Positions 1-5,356 of a DNA stretch of 5,543 bases are shown here, one piece after another. The stretch lies in NCBI GenBank assembly GCA_001794935.1, contig MGLY01000045.1:1425-6967 (forward strand), given 5' to 3'. Origin of the DNA: Chlamydiae bacterium RIFCSPHIGHO2_12_FULL_49_9. Its GTDB lineage: Bacteria > Chlamydiota > Chlamydiia > Chlamydiales > SM23-39. A program made the position numbers and the translations under genes. How positions within the stretch are numbered: the stretch's first letter is position 1; each line of letters begins with the position of its first letter. A model generated the notes under the pieces. It was not told the DNA's origin. It did no database searches and was given only the letters and a program-made list of their open reading frames with translations.

Positions 1-443
1 ATGAGGCCGCCCTTGACTTTTCGGATGACTTTTCCTTTGACGATCGAGCCTTCCTGGCAATTGTTGACGATGTACTCCCACTGGCGGAATTTGCGCGCTT
101 TCTCTTTGGAAAGGACGATTTGTCCATCATCGCCTTCTGTGGCGTCGAGATACACTTCCGTGTCTTTGCCCAAAACGACTTCTTCCGGTTCAGAAAATTC
201 TGAAATCGGCACGAGCCCTTCAGATTTGAGTCCCACATCTACGACTACGTAATCTTTCGATACTTCGACGATTCTCCCCTTTAAGATCTGTCCGACATTT
301 AAGAGGGAGAGGGCGCCTTCTTCATCCGGTTTTTGTTTTCCGTAGAGAAGATCGCGAAATTGTCTCGCCTCGTGTTCTTGAAAGTCGACGTCGTCGAGAA
401 CGTTGCTGCTATTCCAGTCGTGTGTAGGGTGTTTTGGTGGCAT
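1..443 (-). CDS. rpsA: 30S ribosomal protein S1, N-terminal part (cut by the window edge)
   Basis: This is the first 147 codons of ribosomal protein S1, the multi-domain RNA-binding protein of the small subunit that helps mRNAs dock on the ribosome. The start at 443 gives MPPKHPTHDWNSSNV. An in-frame TAA lies a few codons upstream, and AGGAG (minus strand, 456-460) sits 12 nt before the ATG, a slightly long spacing. Residues 1-47 form an acidic lead-in containing DLLYGKQ. Residues about 49-116 are the first S1 OB-fold, with GQILKGRIVEV, VVVDVGLKSEGLVP and the closing IVLSKEKA. A second S1 repeat begins near 132 (GSIVKGKVIRKVKGGL) and runs off the window. The lead-in and the QWEYI segment resemble chlamydial S1 as I remember it, where the full protein is about 570 residues with six repeats. 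It is transcribed away from lysC. Family assignment is very secure; the chlamydial placement is inference. Confidence 0.95.
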   Translation of the reverse strand, partial: MPPKHPTHDWNSSNVLDDVDFQEHEARQFRDLLYGKQKPDEEGALSLLNVGQILKGRIVEVSKDYVVVDVGLKSEGLVPISEFSEPEEVVLGKDTEVYLDATEGDDGQIVLSKEKARKFRQWEYIVNNCQEGSIVKGKVIRKVKGGL

Positions 444-533
444 GTTGAGGGGTTGCTCCTGTTAATAAAACGGCATGAGTCCTTCGGCAAAATTGCAATG
501 CAGTCGGCGGACATACCTGGTTAAAGGAAAAAG

Positions 534-561
534 ATTAACAAAAGATCTCGAATAAACGCAA
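534..561 (-). promoter_or_regulatory. Candidate rpsA promoter, proximal
   Basis: Read on the minus strand, TTGCGT (561-556) is followed after 16 nt by GTTAAT (539-534). That matches the housekeeping -35 consensus at 3 of 6 positions and the -10 consensus at 4 of 6. Transcription would start near 527 and give an rpsA leader of about 85 nt. The match is weak and competes with the distal candidate at 613-642. Confidence 0.25.
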
Positions 562-603
562 GGGCAAAGGAGCGGAGCTCTTCGAAGGGGCGCGAAAAGC
601 GCG

Positions 604-638
604 TTCAAATTTATTTTATCGTTCTCATTAAATTTGAA
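604..638. repeat. 10-bp perfect inverted repeat (possible operator) on the rpsA side
   Basis: TTCAAATTTA (604-613) is mirrored exactly by TAAATTTGAA (629-638), with a 15-nt spacer. Arm centres are 25 bp apart, which would suit a dimeric regulator reading two separated half-sites; as RNA it could form a 10-bp A-U-rich stem. It is not followed by a T-run in either direction, so it is not a standard terminator. It overlaps the distal rpsA promoter candidate. The symmetry is directly visible; function is inference. Confidence 0.55.
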
Positions 639-642
639 TCAG
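613..642 (-). promoter_or_regulatory. Candidate rpsA promoter, distal
   Basis: On the minus strand CTGATT (642-637) is followed after 18 nt by TAAAAT (618-613), matching the -35 consensus at 3 of 6 positions and the -10 at 5 of 6. It lies inside the 604-638 inverted repeat, so a protein bound to that dyad would cover it. The predicted leader is about 160 nt. In such A+T-rich DNA good -10 matches arise easily by chance. Confidence 0.25.
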
Positions 643-654
643 AATGTTTTTTCT

Positions 655-667
655 AATCGATCCGATT
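655..667. repeat. Near-palindrome AATCGATCCGATT, related to the motif at 907-918
   Basis: This 13-mer has AATCG and CGATT arms around a 3-nt centre. It differs from the perfect palindrome AATCGATCGATT at 907-918 only by one extra C. The two copies lie on opposite sides of the divergent region, 252 bp apart. A shared recognition site is possible, but GATC and CGAT words are also frequent in the neighbouring genes, so chance is not excluded. Confidence 0.35.
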
Positions 668-778
668 TTTTATGAAATTTTTTTCACGCATTATTACAAC
701 GCGCTTTGCATAGACAGAATCTGGCCTTTTATCTCTGTGTGTAAGCGGTTTATGAAGTTTTATTTTTGAATTGATAAT

Positions 779-807
779 GTGATATTTTGTTAAAAATTTT
801 GTATAAA
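779..807 (+). promoter_or_regulatory. Candidate lysC promoter
   Basis: GTGATA (779-784, 4 of 6 to the -35 consensus) is followed after exactly 17 nt by TATAAA (802-807, 5 of 6 to the -10 consensus), with an almost pure A/T spacer. Transcription would start near 814, leaving a leader of about 139 nt before the lysC start. This is the best promoter match I found on this strand of the region, but extreme A+T content lowers the value of a -10 match. The 791-830 inverted repeat brackets the -10. Confidence 0.4.
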
Positions 808-830
808 CTTTTAAAAAAATAAAATTTTTA
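791..830. repeat. 10-bp perfect inverted repeat bracketing the lysC -10 element
   Basis: TAAAAATTTT (791-800) is repeated in inverted orientation as AAAATTTTTA (821-830), with a 20-nt spacer containing TATAAA. The left arm lies in the promoter spacer and the right arm just after the predicted start site, a layout typical of operators. Both arms are made only of A and T, so low sequence complexity could produce this by chance. Confidence 0.4.
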
Positions 831-902
831 CTTTATTTTTTCTAAGTTTGTTCGTTAGATTGAAAATTTCTAGCGTTTGGGGCGAGGAATTGTTTGCCAG
901 GC

Positions 903-928
903 GAAGAATCGATCGATTAGGATTCTTC
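903..928 (+). promoter_or_regulatory. Leader hairpin with nested palindrome just upstream of lysC
   Basis: GAAGAATC (903-910) and GATTCTTC (921-928) form a perfect 8-bp inverted repeat with a 10-nt loop, ending 24 nt before the lysC ATG and 11 nt before its AGGA ribosome-binding site. A second, mutually exclusive symmetry lies inside it: AATCGATCGATT (907-918) is a perfect 12-bp palindrome. The hairpin is followed by ACTTTTC, not a clean T-run, so it is a poor terminator. It could act as a leader RNA structure or as a double-stranded binding site. Confidence 0.5.
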
Positions 929-952
929 ACTTTTCAAACAGGAAAGCAGAAA

Positions 953-1738
953 ATGGAAACAGAAATCTTAGTGATGAAATTCGGCGGAGCGAGTGTTGTA
1001 AATACAGAAAGCTTTCTAAAAATTGCCGAACTCATTATTGAAAGATCTAAACAGCATCCAAAAATTGTAGTTGTTGTAAGCGCGATGGCAAATACCACAG
1101 ATCAGCTTCTCGAGATGGCAAAACAGGTGCATCCCGAGCCGCCCAGAAGAGAAACGGATATGTTGGTATCGGTGGGTGAAAGAATCAGCATCGCTCTTTT
1201 GGCAATGGCCCTTTCACTAAAGGGAAAAGAGGCCGTGAGTTTCACCGGCAGCCAATCGGGAATCGTCACTTGCAACAATCACATGGATGCGAAAATCGTC
1301 GACGTTCGCCCGCACCGTTTAGTGAAAGCATTGAATGAGGGCAAGATCGCAATCGTCGCGGGCTTTCAGGGCGTAAGCAAGGGCGGCGAGATCACAACGC
1401 TGGGCCGCGGCGGATCCGATACGAGCGCGGTTGCTCTAGGCGTAGCGCTGAATGCGGCCGCAGTGGAGTTCTATAAGGATGTCGCCGGTATTTACGATTC
1501 GGATCCGAAGAAAAATCCGAAGGCGAGCCTTTTTTCAGAAATGGATTACGACAAAGCGCTTGAACTGACTCAAAGCGGAGCAAAGGTGCTCCAAAGTAGA
1601 AGTGTGGCCCTCGCTCAAAAAAACGGAGTTGCGCTCTCCATTCGCTCCTTTCACAATCCCGCGATGAAGGGAACGGTTGTCGGCGCGGGGGCTAAAAGAC
1701 GATCAGAAATGATTTACGAGGTGGATTCATGTTCTTAA
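953..1738 (+). CDS. lysC: Aspartokinase, catalytic domain only (no ACT domains)
   Basis: Aspartokinase phosphorylates aspartate to 4-aspartyl phosphate, the entry step to diaminopimelate/lysine, threonine and methionine; it is cytoplasmic. The 261-residue product is a complete amino-acid-kinase fold: KFGGASV at 9-15, the nucleotide/aspartate-binding lysine K9, SVGE at 73-76, GFQG at 137-140, TLGRGGSDTSAVALG at 149-163, YKDVAGIYDSDP at 174-185 and GAKVLQSRSV at 209-218. Typical aspartokinases are 400-450 residues and end in two ACT domains that bind lysine or threonine; this one stops right after the kinase core (GTVVGAG). The next gene shows no ACT-like sequence. I chose the ATG at 953 because AGGA lies 9 nt upstream and family members start just before KFGG. 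An in-frame TTG at 848 would add 35 residues unlike the family. The gene overlaps the next by 10 nt. Feedback insensitivity is inference. Confidence 0.92.
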   Translation: METEILVMKFGGASVVNTESFLKIAELIIERSKQHPKIVVVVSAMANTTDQLLEMAKQVHPEPPRRETDMLVSVGERISIALLAMALSLKGKEAVSFTGSQSGIVTCNNHMDAKIVDVRPHRLVKALNEGKIAIVAGFQGVSKGGEITTLGRGGSDTSAVALGVALNAAAVEFYKDVAGIYDSDPKKNPKASLFSEMDYDKALELTQSGAKVLQSRSVALAQKNGVALSIRSFHNPAMKGTVVGAGAKRRSEMIYEVDSCS

Positions 1739-3654
1739 GGGTAGAAGAGCAACTCGAGTTCGATTTCCAGTTTAGCTGCCCCTTTATAGAGGCTGAGTAC
1801 TACCGGGATGGCGCCCAGGATCTGATCCGAAAGTTGGTTCCGAATGAGCTTCTCGAGGCGTCGAACTCTGCGCTCGCCTCTCAAAGAGCCCGCTTTGCCG
1901 ACATGCTCCCTTTAATTACCTGGTCTGAGCTCAATAAAGCCCCGTGCGCCCTTTCGGTTCTTCTTCTTTGCAAATATAGATTGAACGCCTGCAATTTCTT
2001 TTACGACATGGTGAGCCGCTGGCTACTGCCCCAAAAAAGGGTCAACGTGGAACTTTTTTTCGCATCGGATGTGAGACTGCCCCATTTAAGCGATGATTTG
2101 CTGAGCGTGGCTGAGGTCGTCGTGCACCTGAAGAGCGCCCACGATGTGGAAGAGGTGAGAAGAAATCTTCACGCAGTGGAGACGGAAATTAGACTCGGCG
2201 TTGTTTCAAATTATCATGCGAGGAGGATTTTGGAGTTCAAAGGTCTTTCCACTGACGGAAAGACGGCGATGATCCAAGAGAAAATCGGCTCATTGATTCA
2301 GAGCCACTCGAAAGATTTCGATCAGGGAATTTTCTCTCAGATGCAGCACTTCTTAGTCACTTGCAGAGAAGATTTTAAGACGATGCGCGACTATCACCAC
2401 ATCAGCCGCATCATTTCGAATCTCTATTCCATTAGAAAAGTATTAAAGCAAAACGTCGCCGTCTTCCCGACAAAGCGGCACGTGAGTCTCAAATTTTTCA
2501 AAACGATGCTCACGCCCCCGGCGCAGAAAGAAAAGCCGGTGCTCGGCATTTTGGCGGGGCTCAATTTCTTGCAAGAGCACGAAGTATTTGAGACGGGCCA
2601 TTTGCTCACGGCCGTGCAAAGGCATGTGCCCGGCGTGCGCCTCGTCGAGGGGTCTTTATTCGTCGACCGATCGGAGAAAACGCTCCAGACGATCTATCTC
2701 GAAATTGAGAAAAACGATCGCGTTGATTTCAGTTTAGATGAGGTCAATACGCTCCGCAAAGAGATGCCCGATCAGATCAAAGAGCACATCGAGCAGCTCA
2801 CTCACCCCATTTTCATGCCGAGAAATGAAGAAGAGGTGCTGCGCAACATCATGTCGCTCTCTCGCCAGCTCCGCTTTGTCCACGATATTCCCCAGGTGAT
2901 CATCTCATTCGATGAGCAAAAGGGGAGCGAGCTTTGCTTCACAGTCATTTTGCTCCGCGTCCACGCAGAGGAGAGCCAGAGTGTTCAAGATCTTTTTGCG
3001 CCCAAAAAGACAGCTCTGAAATTTACCGTTGACCGGGTGAGAAAAGTGGGGTTGATGCGCCGTAAATACGCAAAAGAGGCCTCTGTTTTCAGAACCGTGA
3101 TTCCGGGCAGCCGATTTTTAAGGCCGGACCACTCAGTCGATCTCTATAAGGCAAGAGAATACATCTTGTCCGAGCTCACAAAAGTTGTCGGCGAAGTGAG
3201 AGACTACAACGGCGGGATGATCTACAAACAAAATGAATCCTTGAGCGCGCTCAAGGCTTCTTTGGGCAGAATCGGCGAGCAAAACGATCTTCTTTTGGAG
3301 AAATTCTTCCACGCCTTGATGCCGATGGAAATGAGAAGCGTTCTTGAGACAGATCCGCTAAAACAGCTCTTTTTGCTTTTGACGCAGGCGATGAAGGCCG
3401 ATTTTAGACATAAGAGAAAAAATGGGGACTGGCTCTTCAAGCAAGACCCGAAACGGCTCTTTGCCATCTTGCCCTATAGCGACCCGAACAAGAAAAAAAG
3501 GGTCGCCGAGCGGCTACAAGCCCTCTCTATCCCCAATCACAAACTTGTCTCTTTCGCCTTAGACGGAGTAGACTCCTCCTATGCAGGTTATCTCCTCTTT
3601 TCTGAAAGCGAACCCTTAAGAGAAGATTTCCTCAAGGTTTTTGAAAACCTTTAG
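1729..3654 (+). CDS. Conserved-looking protein of unknown function, 641 residues
   Basis: I do not recognise this protein. The start ATG lies inside the last codons of lysC, with GAGGTG at 1718-1723 5-7 nt upstream, so translation is probably coupled to lysC. The product is soluble-looking: no signal peptide, no hydrophobic membrane stretch, no cysteine-cluster metal site and no Walker-type nucleotide motif. It is rich in charged, helix-forming segments. A possible fingerprint is the stretch about 474-510, containing REYILSEL, EVRDYNGGMIYKQNE (489-503) and SALK, followed by GRIGEQNDLLLEKFFHALMP. The N-terminal half contains leucine-rich helical segments such as ALSVLLLCKYRLNACNFFY. The last 60 residues (LFAILPYSDPNKKKRVAERLQAL) look like a separate small lobe. 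Length, good ribosome-binding site and gene-like codon use make it a real gene. I suspect a lineage-restricted chlamydial family, but cannot name one. Its position after lysC is not enough to assign a role in amino-acid metabolism. Confidence 0.88.
   Translation: MFLRVEEQLEFDFQFSCPFIEAEYYRDGAQDLIRKLVPNELLEASNSALASQRARFADMLPLITWSELNKAPCALSVLLLCKYRLNACNFFYDMVSRWLLPQKRVNVELFFASDVRLPHLSDDLLSVAEVVVHLKSAHDVEEVRRNLHAVETEIRLGVVSNYHARRILEFKGLSTDGKTAMIQEKIGSLIQSHSKDFDQGIFSQMQHFLVTCREDFKTMRDYHHISRIISNLYSIRKVLKQNVAVFPTKRHVSLKFFKTMLTPPAQKEKPVLGILAGLNFLQEHEVFETGHLLTAVQRHVPGVRLVEGSLFVDRSEKTLQTIYLEIEKNDRVDFSLDEVNTLRKEMPDQIKEHIEQLTHPIFMPRNEEEVLRNIMSLSRQLRFVHDIPQVIISFDEQKGSELCFTVILLRVHAEESQSVQDLFAPKKTALKFTVDRVRKVGLMRRKYAKEASVFRTVIPGSRFLRPDHSVDLYKAREYILSELTKVVGEVRDYNGGMIYKQNESLSALKASLGRIGEQNDLLLEKFFHALMPMEMRSVLETDPLKQLFLLLTQAMKADFRHKRKNGDWLFKQDPKRLFAILPYSDPNKKKRVAERLQALSIPNHKLVSFALDGVDSSYAGYLLFSESEPLREDFLKVFENL
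3634..3651 (+). repeat. Small hairpin at the end of the unknown gene
   Basis: AAGGTTTT (3634-3641) and AAAACCTT (3644-3651) are perfect inverted copies separated by 2 nt, so the RNA could form about 7 bp with a 4-nt loop. The stem ends 1 nt before the TAG stop codon (3652-3654). It is A/U-rich and has no T-run after it, so it is not a convincing terminator. Together with the following hairpin it may protect or process the transcript between the two gene groups. Confidence 0.4.
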
Positions 3655-3656
3655 AT

Positions 3657-3697
3657 ATTGCTAGAATTTAGGGCCAAACCCTAACATCTCAAGCAAT
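3657..3697 (+). promoter_or_regulatory. Imperfect hairpin spanning the intergenic gap and overlapping the rpe start codon
   Basis: The gap can fold almost end to end. ATTGCT (3657-3662) pairs with AGCAAT (3692-3697), AGA (3663-3665) with TCT (3687-3689), one T-A pair (3667/3686) continues, and TTAGGG (3668-3673) pairs with CCCTAA (3679-3684) around the loop CCAAA. That is about 16 pairs with small bulges. The first two bases of the rpe ATG are inside the outer stem, and there is no obvious Shine-Dalgarno sequence before rpe. No T-run follows, so termination is unlikely. A translational control or RNA-processing element is inferred. Confidence 0.5.
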
Positions 3698-4397
3698 GAA
3701 AAAGCCAAATATTCAAGTATGTCCCTCGATCCTCTCCGCTGATTTCGGGCGTCTGGCCGAAGAGGCTGGGCGCATTGAGAAGGCGGGGGCGGATGCCATT
3801 CACGTCGATATCATGGACGGCCATTTTGTCCCCAATTTGACTCTGGGGCCAAGGGCGCTTGCCGCGATCAATCGGGCGACCGATCTCTTTTTAGACGTCC
3901 ACATCATGATCTACAACCCGTTCGACTATATCGAAGAGCTCGTCAAGGCGGGCGCCGATCGGATTACGTTCCACTTCGAAGCGACGGAAGATGTGGAAGA
4001 CACTTTGGCATTCATTAGAAAATGCGGGAAGAAGGCGGGGTTGGCCTTTAGGCCGGAAACCTCCTTTTCGATGATCCCCAAATATTTGACCCAGTGCGAT
4101 CTCATTTTGCTCATGACGGTGAGCCCCGGCTTCGGCGGGCAGAAGTTTATGCCCGAAGTATTGGAGAAGGTGAGACTCACGAGAGAGGCGTGCGATTTAA
4201 GAAGGATCCGGCAAGGGGGGATCGTGGCCGAGGGGGGGATTTCTCTTCCCCCATTTGATATTCAAGTCGATGGAGGCATTAATTTAGAGACGGGGAAAGA
4301 GTGCGTGAAAGCAGGGGCAAATGTGCTTGTCAGCGGCAATTATTTATATGGCTTACCTGATTTAGCAGCCGGCGTTAAAAGTTTGAAGAGCCTATGA
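3696..4397 (+). CDS. rpe: Ribulose-phosphate 3-epimerase
   Basis: This enzyme interconverts D-ribulose 5-phosphate and D-xylulose 5-phosphate in the non-oxidative pentose phosphate pathway, in the cytoplasm. The 233-residue TIM-barrel protein shows the family signatures in order: PSILSADF (10-17), HVDIMDGHFVPNLT (36-49), DVHIM (67-71), VSPGFGGQKF (142-151) and VDGGI (191-195). Expected metal ligands H36, D38, H69 and D192 are present; D38 and D192 are also the expected acid-base pair. INRATDLFL and MIYNPF recall the chlamydial orthologue. The segment between GQKF and VDGGI is about 12-14 residues longer than in E. coli or C. trachomatis Rpe as I remember them, and includes GGIVAEGGISLPPF. The ATG at 3696 places PSILSADF normally, but has no clear ribosome-binding site and is partly inside the 3657-3697 hairpin. 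The TGA stop overlaps the next start as ATGA. Confidence 0.96.
   Translation: MKKPNIQVCPSILSADFGRLAEEAGRIEKAGADAIHVDIMDGHFVPNLTLGPRALAAINRATDLFLDVHIMIYNPFDYIEELVKAGADRITFHFEATEDVEDTLAFIRKCGKKAGLAFRPETSFSMIPKYLTQCDLILLMTVSPGFGGQKFMPEVLEKVRLTREACDLRRIRQGGIVAEGGISLPPFDIQVDGGINLETGKECVKAGANVLVSGNYLYGLPDLAAGVKSLKSL
4215..4252 (+). repeat. Paired G-tracts and G/C hairpin inside rpe
   Basis: A run of six G (4215-4220, then AT) and a run of seven G (4232-4238, then AT) lie 17 nt apart, making a short imperfect direct repeat AGGGGGGAT/AGGGGGGGAT. The second run can pair with CCCCC: GGGGGA (4234-4239) with TCCCCC (4247-4252) across a 7-nt loop. Both runs are read in frame as Gly-Gly and encode the extra loop of Rpe. 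Such runs are prone to slippage in replication and to sequencing error. Confidence 0.6.
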
Positions 4398-5356
4398 AGA
4401 AAGTCGTTGTCATCGGTGGCGGCACGGGCAACTTTGTCGTCTTGAAAGGGCTGAAGAAATACCAGCTCGATCTGACGGCGATTGTCTCGATGGCAGATGA
4501 CGGGGGAAGCACTGGTATTTTGCGAGACGAGCTCGGCGTTTTGCCGCCGGGAGATGTGCGCCAGTGTCTGGTTGCTCTGTCCAATTCCAGCAGACTCATG
4601 CGCTCTTTAATGAACTACCGCTTTGAAAACGGGGGGCTGGGAGGACATTCGTTTGGCAATCTTTTGCTCTCCGCGCTTGAAAAAGTGACGGGCAGCTTTG
4701 AAAAGGCGGTCGAAGAGGCGGGCAAAATTCTCTATATCAAAGGGAAAGTGATCCCCGTCACAACCCACCAAGTGCGTCTCAGGATGGTCCTCAACAATCG
4801 GAGAATTTTAGAGGGAGAAAAGGAGATTTACCTCTCTCACGAGATCGAAAAGGGGTACGATACGATTTACCTCGAGCCCTATCCGAAGGTCAATCCGCGC
4901 GTCATCGAAGAGATCGCCAATGCCGACCTCGTCGTCTTAGGGCCTGGAGGACTCCACACATCGCTGATTCCGAACCTCCTCGTAGAAGGGGTCAGTGAGG
5001 CCATTTGCAAGAGCGCCGCGAAAAAAGTCTTCGTCTTGAATCTGATGAACCGGAAAGGACAGACAACCGGTTTCAAGGCGAGCCATTATCTCAATGAGAT
5101 TGTCCGCTTTTTAGGTCGCGATGTCTTTGACCATATTTTGATCAACTCCCAAAAAGCGCCGAAAGAGTTGATCGATGTCTACGCCAAAGAAGGGGAGGCA
5201 GTGGAGAACGACCTCGACCAGGCGCGCGTCGTGACCGCTGACCTGCTCGGCCCGATTGCAGAGACGACAGGGCGCGACCTGCTGAAGAGGAACCTGATTC
5301 GCCATGATTCAAATAAACTGGCCCAGGAGTTAATGAAAATTGTTGATCATCTTTGA
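4394..5356 (+). CDS. yvcK: YvcK/GlmR-family protein (CofD-like, 'gluconeogenesis factor')
   Basis: The 320-residue product fits the YvcK group of the CofD-like family, usually about 310-330 residues. Motifs in order: the N-terminal glycine-rich loop VIGGGTGNFVVLKGLK (6-21), ADDGGSTGILRDELGVLPPGDVRQC (34-58), HSFGNLLL (85-92), GPGGLHTS (183-190, commonly GPGSLYTS), and NLMNRKGQTTGF in the C-terminal third. In Bacillus subtilis YvcK is needed for growth on gluconeogenic carbon and for normal cell shape, binds UDP-GlcNAc and stimulates GlmS, so it links carbon flow to wall precursors. It is cytoplasmic. Firmicute and actinobacterial copies usually sit beside rapZ and whiA; here the neighbours are rpe and a HAD hydrolase. 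The ATG overlaps the rpe stop by 4 nt with only a weak GAAGAG upstream, so translation is probably coupled. Family call is firm; physiological role in this organism is inferred. Confidence 0.92.
   Translation: MKKVVVIGGGTGNFVVLKGLKKYQLDLTAIVSMADDGGSTGILRDELGVLPPGDVRQCLVALSNSSRLMRSLMNYRFENGGLGGHSFGNLLLSALEKVTGSFEKAVEEAGKILYIKGKVIPVTTHQVRLRMVLNNRRILEGEKEIYLSHEIEKGYDTIYLEPYPKVNPRVIEEIANADLVVLGPGGLHTSLIPNLLVEGVSEAICKSAAKKVFVLNLMNRKGQTTGFKASHYLNEIVRFLGRDVFDHILINSQKAPKELIDVYAKEGEAVENDLDQARVVTADLLGPIAETTGRDLLKRNLIRHDSNKLAQELMKIVDHL

Larger units (their letters stand above)
444..952. other. Divergent intergenic control region between rpsA and lysC
   Basis: This 509-bp stretch lies between two genes transcribed away from each other, so it must hold the promoters of both, and no credible gene fits inside it. 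Open frames crossing it are either shadows of rpsA or an unconvincing upstream extension of lysC. Its composition is uneven. The part nearest rpsA (444-600) is mixed, and 604-850 is strongly A+T-rich, with 781-840 containing only 5 G/C. It carries three inverted repeats (604-638, 791-830, 903-928), a related palindrome at 655-667, and weak sigma-70-like hexamers on both strands. I see no tRNA and none of the hallmark elements of a lysine riboswitch. Confidence 0.85.

Noticed and set aside
299..514. 71-residue minus-strand frame starting in the rpsA leader
   Set aside because: It lies almost entirely over rpsA in another frame and has no family features. The rpsA frame encodes an unmistakable S1 domain.
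333..524. 63-residue plus-strand frame opposite rpsA
   Set aside because: It is antisense to rpsA coding sequence and its leader, with no recognisable protein features.
781..840. Replication origin or phage attachment site suggested by the extreme A+T content
   Set aside because: No DnaA-box cluster, no integrase or tRNA gene and no flanking direct repeats; a divergent promoter region explains the composition.
848..952. Upstream in-frame extension of lysC from a TTG codon (35 extra residues)
   Set aside because: The extension does not resemble aspartokinase N-termini, which begin just before KFGG, and it covers the leader hairpin. The ATG at 953 has AGGA 9 nt upstream.
808..952. Lysine riboswitch in the lysC leader
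   Set aside because: The leader is shorter than the usual aptamer and I could not find its conserved core elements; only a simple 8-bp hairpin is visible.
1729..2000. Separate ACT regulatory subunit encoded after lysC
   Set aside because: The N-terminus of the downstream protein shows no ACT-like pattern, and its length (641) is far from a small regulatory subunit.
3634..3697. Rho-independent terminator between the unknown gene and rpe
   Set aside because: Neither hairpin is G+C-rich with a following T-run on either strand.
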